Positions 12,128 through 22,815 of a DNA stretch of 64,000 nucleotides are shown here, piece by piece. The position numbers and the translations under genes were made by a program. Origin of the DNA: Unio delphinus. Lineage: Eukaryota; Mollusca; Bivalvia; Unionida; Unionidae. The stretch covers positions 758,001-822,000 of the forward strand of contig JAQISU010000192.1 in NCBI GenBank assembly GCA_029339505.1, written 5' to 3'. Numbering within the stretch: position 1 is the first letter of the stretch; each line of letters begins with the position of its first letter. The notes below the pieces were generated by a model, which ran no database searches, was not told where the DNA came from, and saw only the letters and a list, made by a program, of their open reading frames with translations.

Positions 12128-14950
12128 TCAACTCCCCTTATTGACATTGTCGCTCTGTCTCTTGATGTATAACTTGAGCATGTTTGCATGGAATGTCTTT
12201 ACATTACCGTCCATGTCAATTTTATAGTCCATGTCACCTTTTACTTCTTTAACTTCATATGGACCTTTCCACTGGACTAATAACTTATTCGAACTCGTTG
12301 GAAGAAGCAATAGCACCTGATCTCCCACAAGAAATTTCCTATTACGCGCTCTGCGGTTGTAATACTTGGCATATCTGCGCCCCGATTTAATCAATTCGTC
12401 ACGTGCCATCTGGCATGTACTCTCAAGTTTGTTTCTTAGATCTAACACGTACTGGTAAGTCGTTTTTATTTCGTCGTTCGCGACATCACCAGTCCATAGT
12501 TCGCGTAGTATCCGCATCGGGCCTCGAACTGTTCTACCATACAACAGTTCAAAGGGCGAGAACCCTAAACTTTCCTGCGGTACTTCACGGTACGCGAACA
12601 GAACAGCGTTTAAATAACGGTCCCAGTCTTGCGGACGTTCCGCGCACATCTTCCGTAGCATGCTTTTCAGGGTACCATTAAATTTCTCTACCAGTCCATT
12701 GCACATCGGATGGTATGGGGTAGTGTTTAGCTGTTTGATGGATAACAGCCTACTTATTTCACCCATGAGTTCAGAGGTGAATTGGGCACCACAATCAGTG
12801 AGGATTTCTTCTGGCACCCCTACCCTACTGAAGATATCAACTAATGCTTCAGCTACCCTTTCCGTTTCAATAGTTGGTAACGCTACGGCTTCAGGGTATC
12901 TGGTTGCGTAATCAACCAGAGTAAATATGTACCGATTCTTTCTTTCGGTAACCGGGTGTATTGGTCCTACAATATCTACTGCCACTCTTTTAAACGGTGT
13001 ATCTATTAATGGCATTTGTCCTAAGGGCACCCTTGTGACCCTTCCCTTACAAACGGTTTTCTGACATACGTCGCACGACCTACAGAACCGTGTGACATCG
13101 CCATTAACACCTGGCCAGTAGAATTCAGCGACTACCCTGCTAGTGGTCTTAGCCTTACCTAGGTGTCCTGCCATGCTTGACTCATGCGCCACCCTAAGTA
13201 CTTGAGATCTATATCTCTGGGGTACGACCACTTGCCAATACTTCTTACCCTCCCGAGCGCTAAACTCCCTATGAATTAATCCGTTCTTGCGTACGAATCT
13301 AGAGCTACCCCCACGCTTGCAATGTTTAATCGCGCCGGACGTGATTTTCTCAACAATTGTTCTGATGGATTCATCACGCTCTTGCTCTTGTTTGAAATCA
13401 TCACGGGAAATTCCTGAGATCGATTCAGGGACTATTAATTTATGAAACGCGGATTTCTCTCGCCGTGTTTGCGCTCGCGTTTCGACTGCCTGGGCCAAAG
13501 GTATTTTAAAATCGGCCATGGTTGGAAGACGGGAACCTTCAACATTACCGATCGTCAGAGCGTATATAGGATTGTCCATACAAAGGGCATCAACAGTTCC
13601 CGTTAAGAAAGGTGTTTTTACTGTGATCCTTGCTACGGGAATGCGACCCATCGTCTGATCAAGTAACATACATGGGGATTCCCACCCGAGCATTTGGTTA
13701 TCCTGCACGAGACTACGTTTGATCACTACGCCCGTACAACCAGTGTCACGCAATACCACGACTTCTCGACCGTTGACAAACCCTCTCGCGGTTGGTACAC
13801 GCGCTTCAGGAAATAAACACGTGCCAAGTGAATGAATACAAGGTTCTACATGTACGTTGTTATCGGATATACCTTTACTTTGTATAGCCACTGCTACCTT
13901 ATGTATAAGTGCCTTTCTTTTAGGACAGTCTTTTTGAACATGACCCAATGCATTACACAAGAAACACCGCACACGCTGAAAAACTGGATTCCCAACTGAC
14001 CTTTTTACCTCAGCTGATTTTACAGGCTCCCTAGGCATAGGTTTTACAGACTGGTTTCCAGACTTAAAATCTTTTAAAACCACGTTCTGGGTTCCCCCAT
14101 GAGCTTCGGCAAATAAATCGGCTTGCTTAGCCATATCTTTTACGTTTGTGAAGACTTTCTCCTTCAGAAATTGATCTAATTCTCGCCCAACTGTATTAAA
14201 TAATTGATCTCTGAGCAAGAAATCAGTCAACCCTTCAAACGTTTTCACCGCTTTGCCGCATTCAATCCACCGCTCAAAATAGTTCGCAATTCTGACGGTG
14301 AACTGACCAAAGGTTTCTCCCTTATCGGGCTTGCTATGCCTGAACTTTTTTCGAAAACCTTGTTCAGTGAGCTCGTACCTTTTGAGAAGTGCTTCCTTTA
14401 GGACGTCGTACTTAAACACATCGTCCCTAGGAAGTCGCGAGTATACATCCAGTGCTTTACCTTTTAATAAAGCACTCAGATGCAGCGCCCAGTCATTTTG
14501 ACTCCACTTCTGGTTTTCGGCATACCGCTCAAACCGATGAAGATAACTATCCATGTTATCTTTTTCATCGTCAAAGGGAGGTAATTTGGGGCCCCTTAAT
14601 TTGCTAAAGGCAGAATCGTGTTGTCTTCCAGATGTCGCTAATTCTACCTTACGCTCATGATCCCGTTGCTTTGATTTTTCATCTAACTCTATTCGCTTTT
14701 GCTCCGCTTCCATTTCCCATCCTATCCTATCCTTTTCGGCCTGCTTCTCTAATTCTATCTTCCCTTTCTCTAATTCTATCTTTTCCCTCTCAAAGGCCCA
14801 TTTCCTATCTTCGGATTCCCTTTCTAATTCCCTTGACCTTGCCCTTTCTTCCCTTTCCCGGGCTTGTTCTTCTTGAATAAATTTCCTTAAACTTTCGCCT
14901 TCATAACCGAATTCTTTGCCTAAGGCAACCAAGTCCTTAAGGGATGACAT
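12128..14950 (-). CDS. Gag-protease-integrase polyprotein
   Basis: Uninterrupted frame. The start MSSLKDLV at 14,950 is preferred; an upstream in-frame ATG (15,016) would add 22 residues, and the numbering below counts from that upstream Met. A charged coiled-coil-like segment (50-125) leads into a retrotransposon Gag region (about 140-305), a zinc knuckle C-x2-C-x4-H-x4-C at 351-364, and an aspartic protease motif DTG at 424-426. Integrase follows directly: an HHCC zinc finger (H611, H618, C645, C648), the catalytic triad D681, D741, E777 (D-x35-E) and a C-terminal GPY-type motif WKGPYEV. No YxDD box or RNase H segment exists anywhere in the element. The frame is intact, so packaging and integration functions may be kept while cDNA synthesis is borrowed. 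Confidence 0.92.
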   Translation of the reverse strand: MSSLKDLVALGKEFGYEGESLRKFIQEEQAREREERARSRELERESEDRKWAFEREKIELEKGKIELEKQAEKDRIGWEMEAEQKRIELDEKSKQRDHERKVELATSGRQHDSAFSKLRGPKLPPFDDEKDNMDSYLHRFERYAENQKWSQNDWALHLSALLKGKALDVYSRLPRDDVFKYDVLKEALLKRYELTEQGFRKKFRHSKPDKGETFGQFTVRIANYFERWIECGKAVKTFEGLTDFLLRDQLFNTVGRELDQFLKEKVFTNVKDMAKQADLFAEAHGGTQNVVLKDFKSGNQSVKPMPREPVKSAEVKRSVGNPVFQRVRCFLCNALGHVQKDCPKRKALIHKVAVAIQSKGISDNNVHVEPCIHSLGTCLFPEARVPTARGFVNGREVVVLRDTGCTGVVIKRSLVQDNQMLGWESPCMLLDQTMGRIPVARITVKTPFLTGTVDALCMDNPIYALTIGNVEGSRLPTMADFKIPLAQAVETRAQTRREKSAFHKLIVPESISGISRDDFKQEQERDESIRTIVEKITSGAIKHCKRGGSSRFVRKNGLIHREFSAREGKKYWQVVVPQRYRSQVLRVAHESSMAGHLGKAKTTSRVVAEFYWPGVNGDVTRFCRSCDVCQKTVCKGRVTRVPLGQMPLIDTPFKRVAVDIVGPIHPVTERKNRYIFTLVDYATRYPEAVALPTIETERVAEALVDIFSRVGVPEEILTDCGAQFTSELMGEISRLLSIKQLNTTPYHPMCNGLVEKFNGTLKSMLRKMCAERPQDWDRYLNAVLFAYREVPQESLGFSPFELLYGRTVRGPMRILRELWTGDVANDEIKTTYQYVLDLRNKLESTCQMARDELIKSGRRYAKYYNRRARNRKFLVGDQVLLLLPTSSNKLLVQWKGPYEVKEVKGDMDYKIDMDGNVKTFHANMLKLYIKRQSDNVNKGS

Positions 14951-15146
14951 GACAATTGTAATATGAATATAGATATATAACCAAACCAATACTTTAAACA
15001 CGTTTATACTGGACACACGGACCTAGGTAAACTAAACAAAAATAAACTCCAACTAGAGTATTATCTTAACAGAAGGTCACGCTCAAATATAAACATTAAA
15101 TATATACCTTCACAAAAATGATTGACAGTTCACTTAATCCAACCAT

Positions 15147-15162
15147 CCCACTTCTGACACCA
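15147..15162 (-). promoter_or_regulatory. Primer binding site
   Basis: One base inside the 5' LTR the minus strand reads TGGTGTCAGAAGTGGG. It begins with TGG, the complement of a tRNA CCA end, as expected for a primer binding site. Which tRNA is used was not determined. Confidence 0.8.
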
Positions 15163-15163
15163 T

Positions 15164-16571
15164 TGTAACAGAATTGTTACCGAGAGGAGGGTGGATTAAA
15201 TGAACAATACAAACACAATTTGTGAAAGAAAATATAAATTTATGTAATAAATTATAAATGAAAAAAATACAGATGTATTAACACAATAACTCACGCGCTC
15301 AACCCACAATTACACTCACAACCATTCACAATACATGAATAAATTAAATAACAATACAAAAGGAATCTCAGATGTAAAGGAATCTCTTGGATTATACACA
15401 GATCCAAGAATCCTTTACGAAAGTTAAATAAATGCAAGTACGATTTACGAAAAAAATAAACACAAACGACAAACTATCTATCGCACGATGGATTGCGATA
15501 ACTAGCACGATCATATACTTGTATTCAATCAAGTTGCTAGCTTTTATTGATATCTATGTGATCACTTGAAATATTATTGCGATCTGACATAAGCATGCAA
15601 ATACAACAATGTATTAAATTATATTACAATTTCAATACACCTATGTGTCTCCCCTGTATAACCGCACGATTCAGCAACAGTTGAATCGTCTCCCAGTTTC
15701 CCCGAGAACCGAGGGTTGACCAATACTATTATCGGACGTTTCCCTACACGGATCCACCACAGTTATACGTTCAGACAGCATACAACATCTACCAGAACCA
15801 ACGGTTCCTCACTACCCTAGATGTCGACCCGGACGTTTTACAACTCTAAGACAGCTCCGACACTCGGACTTCTAGCTTTCCGGATATTTACATGTTACAC
15901 AGATGTTGACGAACAGACAGTTCGACACACAGACAGATACTTCAATTCCGTTTGCACAAATTAACGGCACAAGCACATTCAGATATTTATACAGAGATGT
16001 TCCAGAACAAACAATAGATGTCCCACAACAAATCAAACGATATCAAAGACGTTTATCAAAAGATGGTATCAAATGTGTTAACAGCTACGGTATCAACGAT
16101 GTTATTAGCAGCTACGGTATCAGATACATTGTAACAACTACGTTAACAGCTACGGTATCAGAGACGGTATCAACGATGTTATTAGATGCGCTATCAGTGA
16201 TGTACTTCTACGGTATCAACGACGGAATCAACGACGGAATCAACGACGGAATCAACCCTTTGGCTGGAGATTTGCAAGACGAGGTTATCTATCCTTTGAT
16301 TAGATATTTTGGTTCCCGTAAATAATAATGAGAAATCCTTAGCCTTATATACTCTCAATAGGTGAACATAAATCACATCGAGCTTGCCGTGCACCACGTA
16401 CAACGAGTATTTCGGATTTCATGTAAATTACAAATTGCCACATGCAAATCGTCACACGCCACTTAATCACCCCAGGTAATGCGTGTACGACGAAATCAAG
16501 AAAATGGTGAGTTTCGTTTGCAATTCAAGTACAACAAAAATCAGTTCAAATTTTCGCCTAATTCTGTGACA
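15164..16571 (-). repeat. 5' LTR (element on minus strand)
   Basis: 1,408 bp, nearly identical to the 3' LTR, with one extra G near the start (GAGGAGGG against GAGGAGG). It ends CTGTGACA directly against the GTAT microsatellite. Confidence 0.95.
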
Positions 16572-16940
16572 GTATGTATGTATGTATGTATGTATGTATG
16601 TATGTATGTATGTATGTATGTATGTATGTATGTATGTATGTATGTATGTATGTATGTATGTATGTGTTAGTGTGCATGCGTGCGTGCGTGTGCGTGTGCG
16701 CACGCGTGTGTGTAAGTGCGTGTGCACGCGCGTATCCGTGCGTGTGCCTGCATGTGTTTGTGTTAGCGTGTATGCGCGCGTGTGCTTGCGCGTGCGCGTG
16801 CGTGTGCGTGTGTAGTGTGTGCGCGTGTGTTTGTGCTGGTGCACGCGTACGCATGTGCATGTGCGTGTGCGCGTAAGTATTGTGCGTGCGTGCGAGTATG
16901 AGTGCGTACGCGTGTTTGTGTGTATATATATATATATGCA
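16572..16940. repeat. (GTAT)n microsatellite followed by GT/GC-rich simple sequence
   Basis: Pure TATG repeats to about 16,665, then about 250 bp of alternating purine-pyrimidine TG/CG-rich sequence, then a short TA run. Six overlapping open frames here (Cys-Val or His-Thr rich) are artefacts. The GT/GC stretch could adopt Z-DNA. Confidence 0.92.
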
Positions 16941-17581
16941 ATCAACATTTCATTCACTCATCTCTTCCATTTGTTTCCAAGAACGTTGTCTTTCTCCACT
17001 GTGAGTCTCATGATTCTTTGTCAAATACTTCCTAGTTCTTACTCTTCGGACAACAAATGCATGGCACTTTATTTTATAGCACTTTGATATTTTTTTTTTT
17101 TTTTTGGGGGGGGGGAGGATTCTTGAGTACGCCTCATATTGCCTCATTTGCCAATAATTATTAAAATGACAATGCCAATGATTTTTACGATGGCGAAGCT
17201 GCAGCGTTATTTCTACGTCACTTTCGAGCAATTGAGCTAGAAAGAATGTGTATTTCGTACCCGTTTAATTGGTCTGCAATTGAATCGATCTAAAACGCTC
17301 AATGATAGCCGTTAAGGTTAAAATTAAGCACGTAAATTAATATTTCTTCTTTAGTTAGTAACTGCAAAAGAAAACAAAGTCATGGATCTGCTGACAGCAT
17401 ATTATTTAGGTAGAACATCAATTCAGCTATAATGATTGCATATTTCTTGTCAATAAATGTACGCGATGTACGCAATGAGACGGATATCATTTTCCTCGAT
17501 ATCAGATGTGCTAAATATCAAACTCGCGGTTTTCACGTCCTTGTAGATAAAGGCAATCACTGTTATACTTATTGTTACCGA

Positions 17582-17583
<2 letters not shown>
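16941..17583. other. Non-coding host DNA
   Basis: Contains a run of T then G at about 17,091-17,116. No gene recognised. Confidence 0.45.

Positions 17584-17637
<54 letters not shown>
17584..17637. repeat. (GA)n microsatellite
   Basis: Pure GA dinucleotide run. Confidence 0.95.
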
Positions 17638-17638
<1 letters not shown>

Positions 17639-19391
17639 TATCCACTCGGACAGTTTTTTTTCTTCAAAATAAAGATTCTCGGTAAAAACGGAAGGAAGAA
17701 GAACGAAAAATTCATGATTGTATAAGAAATGTTTATAGCTACATAAATGAAAAACGAAATTAACATTCAAAGTGTATCGCGAGTTTGGGGTAACAATTAT
17801 CTGTAGTTATCCAACGAGAAATTCAAATCATCTTCCACAAGGCATGATACGAACGAGATGACAAATCACCTTGGCTCTCGTGCATGCTGTTGTCCTCACA
17901 TCCAGAAACCATAGGTCCCCCGTACTTTTCCATTGTTAATAGTATGTGTCGGGGGTCACCAGCCTGCTTATAACATTTTCACTGTCGGATTATACATCCT
18001 TATAGGTATATAAAGAACGGGCCTTTGCCTCTCGCCGCTATATCACGTCTGTCCGCGCGTGTTTTCAATTTTAAACTCGGCATGTGTAGATAGATATGCG
18101 AGCAAAGTGGCTTGGTCCTTACCTGATTTTTTCCCGGGTTCTTCCTCACCCAGTTATACTGGCATTTCCTGCTCTGATAATGACGTTTAAGCCCCAAAGC
18201 CTCGAACAACAATTAATACAGGGACAGATGATATAAAATAGGTTGAACTAGTTTCATTGAAGAGATTTTCTTTTATTTTTAATCTTCAGATTCAAAATCT
18301 TTATATATATCCTCACTGGTATGCATATATCAGGCCACATTTTCGTAAATAATATCTGGATTGAGGAATATACGTAATTTGCATAACTGGTGAGCGAAGG
18401 AGGTGAATTGACAATTTTTGTCACCTAATGTGTTCTTAAGATCTGACTGCATCCATATTGGAATATATCAGTTTCTTGTAACCTTCGCCGTGAGTGTAAG
18501 GATAAAGACATAGGTCAGTTGAGATGTATATTAGCTTGATATAAGCAAGTCTTTATAATCAATTAATGGTGTGTTCAGATATAAGTTAAGATAAATCCAT
18601 TATTTATCTTAAACAAATATTCTTTGGAATTACAACGTGCTCAGTAACTTTCGGACTAAACACTACTTGGGTTATTGAGGTTTCATTCAAGAACTAACTC
18701 ATACTGGATTATGTCATTCTGATACAAAAATACTAGTGACACAAAGGAACATTCAAGGTTATTAGTACATCATCACATTCAAGATTGAAATTCATTCTGA
18801 GCATTGAATACCTTTTTGAATTTTGACAAAACTTTCAGGAATGTTTGGGATTTAATTCCCAATACTGTAAATTCATTTAAGATTTTTTACTTTTCATTCT
18901 TGGCAAGTAAAATATGTGTTGAATTACACTAAGTTTGTAAGCTTGTTGGTTTTGATGTGTATGACCAAAGAGAAACTAAGTGAAAATGATGACATTCACA
19001 CCGATACACACACAGAGTGACATATATGAGACATAACTGTTTTACAGAAATTGTTTTACCGATTGTAACGAGGTTGTTATTATGATTGGGGTGGGGTGCT
19101 CCAATATTTTAGTTACTATAGACGTCTCAACCAGATTCGTTTTGTAGTAAGTGAAATTAGTGCTATAGCGAGAGGTAAAGCTCCGAGCCCTCAGTCAGCA
19201 GTGCCAACAGTTAAATTATTGAGTACACACAAAGGTGAGATTCAATGAATAGCAATTTAATACGACTCAATAGTTAATGAAAAAAAATTCCAATTCACTC
19301 TTCTTACTCTTGACCATGTAACAGCTTATAGCATCACTTGAGATATAGTGTGAGATAGCTTTCCACCTTTCCTTGTATTCTACTCATCTGT
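17638..19391. other. Non-coding host DNA
   Basis: No gene, RNA or repeat recognised before the LINE remnant begins. Confidence 0.45.
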
Positions 19392-19842
19392 GTGTTCTAT
19401 TCTATTCTTCCAATTCTTTCTACTCTTCGTCTCTACTCTCGACATATGTTTATGACATGTTGGGGCAGTGTGAGTGTACTGTCCAGAGTAACACCTAGGT
19501 TTGGCACTGACTCAGGATTTAATGTTGGTGTTGCTGTTAGTCTTTGTGTTGTAATCAGAATGATCTCAGTTTCATCATCATTCATCTGCAGCTTGTTACG
19601 TGTCATTTCTGATTTCACATCATACATGCACCTGTCTACTCCTTGGATGGTAGCATCAACTTCAGCTGGGTGGCTAGATTTGTATATTTAGGTGTTATCA
19701 GTGTACAATTGGTGAGACACTGGATGATAATCCATGACACTTGAGAGCGGCTGAGTGTATAGAATAAAAGGAACATGTCCAAGAACAGACCCCTGTGGAC
19801 CAAAACAAAATAGATTAACTGGGCTGGAGTGTATTCCATTAT

Positions 19843-20348
19843 GGGGTCGTCCATTAATTATGTCAACAAAATTGGGGTGGGTGGGTTGAAGAAGTTTGAC
19901 AATTGTTGACATGGGGAAGGGGGGAGTTCAAGATAAACTGACGTCAACAATGTTATTATTTTACAATACATTAACAAATTAAAACATTAACAAATAATAA
20001 AGTAGGAAATAGGAAAAATGGGAAGATCATCATCTTGGAAGCTAGAATATAAAGTCTCGATATTTTCATGAATTCAAAGTGCTATAGTCAATTTGAAATC
20101 TCTTAAACAAGTAAAAAATATGTACTAATATTCATTTGTATACCTTTTAATTTTCATAATACTATTTTTAGCATAAACGTCAGCCGTATAAAATGTTCGT
20201 TTGTAGGTCTTTTTTTTAAAAAAAAAACAAATTGTGTTACATGATTTTATTAGGGGGAGTCACTGAAAGTTTGACATTTGTTGACTAAGTGGGGGGAAGG
20301 GGGTAATAAATTGCATAATAAGTGTTGACATAATTAATGGACGTCCCC
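19843..20348. mobile_element. Non-autonomous TIR element (MITE-like) inside the LINE
   Basis: The segment begins GGGGTCGTCCATTAATTATG and ends with the inverted copy. The two 26-bp ends (19,843-19,868 and 20,323-20,348) differ by one base. It has no coding capacity. The LINE reverse-transcriptase sequence resumes on both sides. No clear target duplication was found, so its superfamily is open. Confidence 0.75.
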
Positions 20349-21342
20349 TTTCAGATGCAATTTGTGTCCTGTTGACTAAGTAGAACTTGAACCACAGTAA
20401 GGCTGTATTGTGAATGCCAAGTACATGCTGGAGACGGTAAAGTAATATATCATGGTTTATTGGGTAAAATGCTGTAGACAAAACAAGGAGGGTGAGAACT
20501 GTAATCTTTTCGCTGTCCCAAGCAGATAGAATGTCATTAACTACTTTCAGAAGAGTAGTTTCAGTACTGTGGGAAGGGCGATATACAAACTGTATATGGC
20601 TAAAAAGACTGTTTGAATTCAGATTAGATACAAGATGGGTTCGAACAATTATTCCAAGATTTGTTATATGAACTGGATATTAGACACTTAGCTGTAGTTC
20701 TTTAAATTGTTATGGTTGAATGTTTGTTTCTTCAGCAGAGGCTTTATGATAGCAGTTTTGATAAAATGATGAGAATTTCCCAGATGAGCGAGAGGTATTA
20801 GTAACATCAGTTTGTGAAGGTAATATTAGATCTAAGCACTCAAGGAGCTGTTATATTGGAATTGGATGATGTTCACATGACTTTGGTGCACTATTCATCA
20901 CGATTGTTCGTACTAAATCCATAGAGACAGGTTCAAATGTTGATAACGGATGTCACTGAAATTCAGTATCACAACTGTATGGTGACGACGAGTCAATTGA
21001 AATTGATTTGTAAATCTTCTCTCTAATAGTTTCTACCTTGCCACGGAGAATTTGCAAACAGGTCCTAAAGGTCTACTGGAGAGAAGGTAGTTGGAAGTGG
21101 TGTATGTTTATTTCTTGACATTAGTTTGTTAGTAATCTCGAATAGCTCTTTGCAGGTGTAACCTTCCATGATCTTAGTACTGTAGTAAGATAATTTGGCT
21201 CAATGGACTATGTTTGTGACGTTCTTCTTAGCGGCTTCATATATTTGTTTATGAATAGTGAGTCTGGTGGAAAGTCAAAGCCTTTCCTCTTTACATTGGT
21301 CTCTTTTTGCATTTAACACTGATATACCACGAATAACACTTT

Positions 21343-21347
21343 TGAAA
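21343..21347. other. Target-site duplication of outer Maverick, left copy (TGAAA)
   Basis: TGAAA directly precedes the left TIR and directly follows the right TIR at 53,421-53,425. One further base (TTGAAA) matches if the last T of the right TIR is counted as flank. Confidence 0.75.
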
Positions 21348-21575
21348 AGCAGCAGAGAGGGTGAATCCTACAACGTTTTTAGACAAAATTTGATTGAAAT
21401 CCTGAAACGAGCCGTCTTATAATCTTATTTTAACCAAACAAAGGCGAACCCTACAACGTTTTCAGACAAAAAATTGATTGAAATCTCCCTACGAAATCAT
21501 TTTAACTAAAAAAATGAAAACGAGTTTTTAATCAATTTTGGTCGCAACTTGTTGTCATCCACCCTCTCTGCTGCT
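21348..21575. repeat. Left TIR of outer Maverick
   Basis: 228 bp, matching the right TIR (53,193-53,420) with few differences. It begins AGCAGCAGAGAGGGTG and ends with the inverted form CACCCTCTCTGCTGCT, so the TIR is itself bounded by a short inverted motif. More diverged similarity continues inward into the end of the ATPase gene. Confidence 0.93.
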
Positions 21576-21616
21576 AAAGTTTTCAGTTCTGGGTTAACAA
21601 AAATAATAAAATGATT

Positions 21617-22276
21617 TTAACCGAATATTTGATCAAGTCCAATACGATATCGTGTCCGAGGATCATGCAAATTTATTGTTGCGAATCTGTGCGGAGTCGA
21701 CTGAGCATGACTAAAGAAATCTCGAAATTGATTGAAGTCCATATCAGAACACCATGTCTGCCAAATATTTCTAAGAGCATGAGTATCAACTCCGTTGAAT
21801 ACAGACAATAAATTGCAGTTATCTCTGATGACTTTTGGAACCTGAGTGTAGCGTTGAGTGACATATATCACGTCAGTGTTTTTGTGACGCCCACGGGAAA
21901 ATATTCTAGCAGGATTTTTTTGTTTATCCAACATTATATCGTCGTATACGACTAAATTGTTAATATCTCCATCAATATCATCAATGCTCGGTGCTTCATC
22001 GATATCGGTTATAAAATCAATGGCGTTCTCACCCTTAATTTCTGATGCATTCTCGTTAAAATCTTTTAGCACTTCATAACATCGTTGATCATCTACGCTA
22101 GGGGCAATTAAATACAACTTATCCCACTTCATCCATCTCATTATTAAATTGAGCAACAATTGCGTTTTACCGGATCCAGATGGCCCGATTATAATCATCC
22201 GGATAGAGTTTGGTAGCGCTGCATGATGCTTAATTGGTTCTCTTGTTTTAGTCGCTGAAAAATCAATTATATCCAT
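21617..22276 (-). CDS. DNA-packaging ATPase (outer)
   Basis: 219 residues from the Met that matches the inner copy; an upstream in-frame ATG at 22,288 would add four. It has the Walker A motif GPSGSGKT near residue 31, the Walker B segment NNLVVYDD near 110, and a downstream TDVIYVTQRY motif typical of the FtsK/HerA (A32-like) ATPases that pump genomes into capsids in Polintons and many large DNA viruses. The frame is intact, unlike much of this element. It is divergent with the zinc-ribbon gene, only 17 bp away, and its C-terminus ends close to the TIR. Confidence 0.9.
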   Translation of the reverse strand: MDIIDFSATKTREPIKHHAALPNSIRMIIIGPSGSGKTQLLLNLIMRWMKWDKLYLIAPSVDDQRCYEVLKDFNENASEIKGENAIDFITDIDEAPSIDDIDGDINNLVVYDDIMLDKQKNPARIFSRGRHKNTDVIYVTQRYTQVPKVIRDNCNLLSVFNGVDTHALRNIWQTWCSDMDFNQFRDFFSHAQSTPHRFATINLHDPRTRYRIGLDQIFG

Positions 22277-22293
22277 ATTTCTATACATAAATT
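22277..22293. promoter_or_regulatory. 17-bp divergent intergenic region (outer)
   Basis: Only ATTTCTATACATAAATT separates the two start codons. A TATA-like step lies within a few bases of both ATGs, too close for a standard Pol II TATA box with a normal leader. Confidence 0.5.
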
Positions 22294-22479
22294 ATGGATC
22301 TATATTGTGTGAAGTGTAAAACGCGTACTGGCACAGATGACTTGACGACGATTACAACTAAAAATAACCGATCAGCGCTTTCTGGTAAATGCGTGCAATG
22401 TGGTACAAAGAAATTTAGATTTGTGTCTATGAGATCTGATTTAAAAAAAAACGAGGAGGTGATATCGCAGCCAAATTAG
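22294..22479 (+). CDS. Small zinc-ribbon protein, upstream frame of a frameshift pair (outer)
   Basis: 61 residues with YCVKCKTRTG and GKCVQCGTKKF: two CxxC knuckles about 30 residues apart around a conserved RSALSGK. The pattern resembles the DUF5679 zinc-ribbon family. The last codons (LKKNEEVISQPN) overlap the start of the phospholipase-like frame. The codons AAA-AAC at 22,447-22,452 with the preceding A form an A_AAA_AAC heptamer. A -1 shift there would join this domain to the next frame. Without the shift it ends as a small protein. Confidence 0.8.
   Translation: MDLYCVKCKTRTGTDDLTTITTKNNRSALSGKCVQCGTKKFRFVSMRSDLKKNEEVISQPN
22446..22452 (+). promoter_or_regulatory. Candidate -1 ribosomal frameshift heptamer A_AAA_AAC (outer)
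   Basis: The heptamer is in the correct zero-frame phase (codons AAA AAC of the zinc-ribbon frame) inside a run of nine A. Just downstream GGAGGTG can pair with CACCTCC about 70 nt later. The inner copy has the same nine-A run and phase. Confidence 0.6.
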
Positions 22480-22811
22480 CAAAACTCCCTGGAACCCCAT
22501 GGGCAAAATACCCCGGAGAAAAGCACCTCCCAGGATATAGCTACTGTGGACCAGGAACCAGACTTGATATCAGACTCAATAATCAAAATCAACCCAACCC
22601 CGGTGAAGAACCAATAAACGCCATTGATAAGGCCTGTCACCTTCATGATGTTGCTTATAAAAGCAGCAATCTGCAAAACAGGCATCTCGCGGATGTGAAA
22701 TTAATTCATGCGTTAAATGCTATTCCTGATAAATCCTTTAAAGAAAAATTGTCTTCATTTTTGATAAAATCGGCTATGAAAAGTAAATTGATGTTAGGTG
22801 CTGGTAATTAA
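22452..22811 (+). CDS. Parvovirus-type phospholipase A2-like domain, -1 frame (outer)
   Basis: 119 codons in the -1 frame of the zinc ribbon, reading GGDIAAKLAKLPGTP at its start. The YCGPGT calcium-binding loop is followed by DKACHLHDVAY, the catalytic His-Asp pair of secreted and parvoviral PLA2 domains. There is no ATG before the catalytic core in this frame, so expression needs a -1 frameshift, splicing or a non-AUG start. The C-terminus MLGAGN fits an adenain-type cleavage motif. In related viruses such domains breach endosomal membranes during entry; that role here is inferred. The frame is intact. Confidence 0.82.
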   Translation, partial: RGGDIAAKLAKLPGTPWAKYPGEKHLPGYSYCGPGTRLDIRLNNQNQPNPGEEPINAIDKACHLHDVAYKSSNLQNRHLADVKLIHALNAIPDKSFKEKLSSFLIKSAMKSKLMLGAGN

Positions 22812-22815
22812 TAAT

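Larger units (their letters stand above)
10538..16571 (-). mobile_element. LTR retrotransposon, Ty3/gypsy-type, lacking RT/RNase H
   Basis: Two LTRs of about 1.4 kb with TGT...ACA ends flank a 3.2-kb interior. GTATG lies on both sides, inside a GTAT microsatellite, so it is a 5-bp target duplication or simply the repeat. Seen from the minus strand the order is 5' LTR, primer binding site, one long Gag-protease-integrase frame, polypurine tract, 3' LTR. The LTRs differ at only about four places that I can see, so insertion is recent. Reverse transcriptase and RNase H are absent: only 183 bp separate the integrase stop from the 3' LTR. It would need enzymes supplied by a relative. Known gypsy-related elements of the Gmr1 group place integrase before RT, which would explain how an end deletion removed RT and RNase H cleanly. 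Confidence 0.9.
19392..21347 (-). pseudogene. LINE reverse-transcriptase half, split by the outer Maverick
   Basis: On the minus strand from 21,347 downward several broken frames spell a non-LTR retrotransposon in order. First is the linker after the endonuclease (AKLSYYSTKI). Then the RT block around FYPINHDILLYRLQ and ALLWFKFYLVNRTQ (20,481-20,350), next PQGSVLG and LYT (near 19,800), a decayed YTDNT in place of the usual ADD box, and NKLQMNDDETE (19,590). Stops and frameshifts are frequent, so it is dead. The matching endonuclease half is at 53,426-54,340. The outer Maverick sits between the two, flanked by TGAAA. A separate 506-bp element also interrupts the RT region. Confidence 0.88.

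Noticed and set aside
16467..16941. Several Cys/Val- and His/Thr-rich frames on both strands
   Set aside because: They all translate GTAT and GT/GC simple sequence.
18000..18212. 70-codon minus-strand frame
   Set aside because: No recognisable domain and no neighbouring exon evidence.
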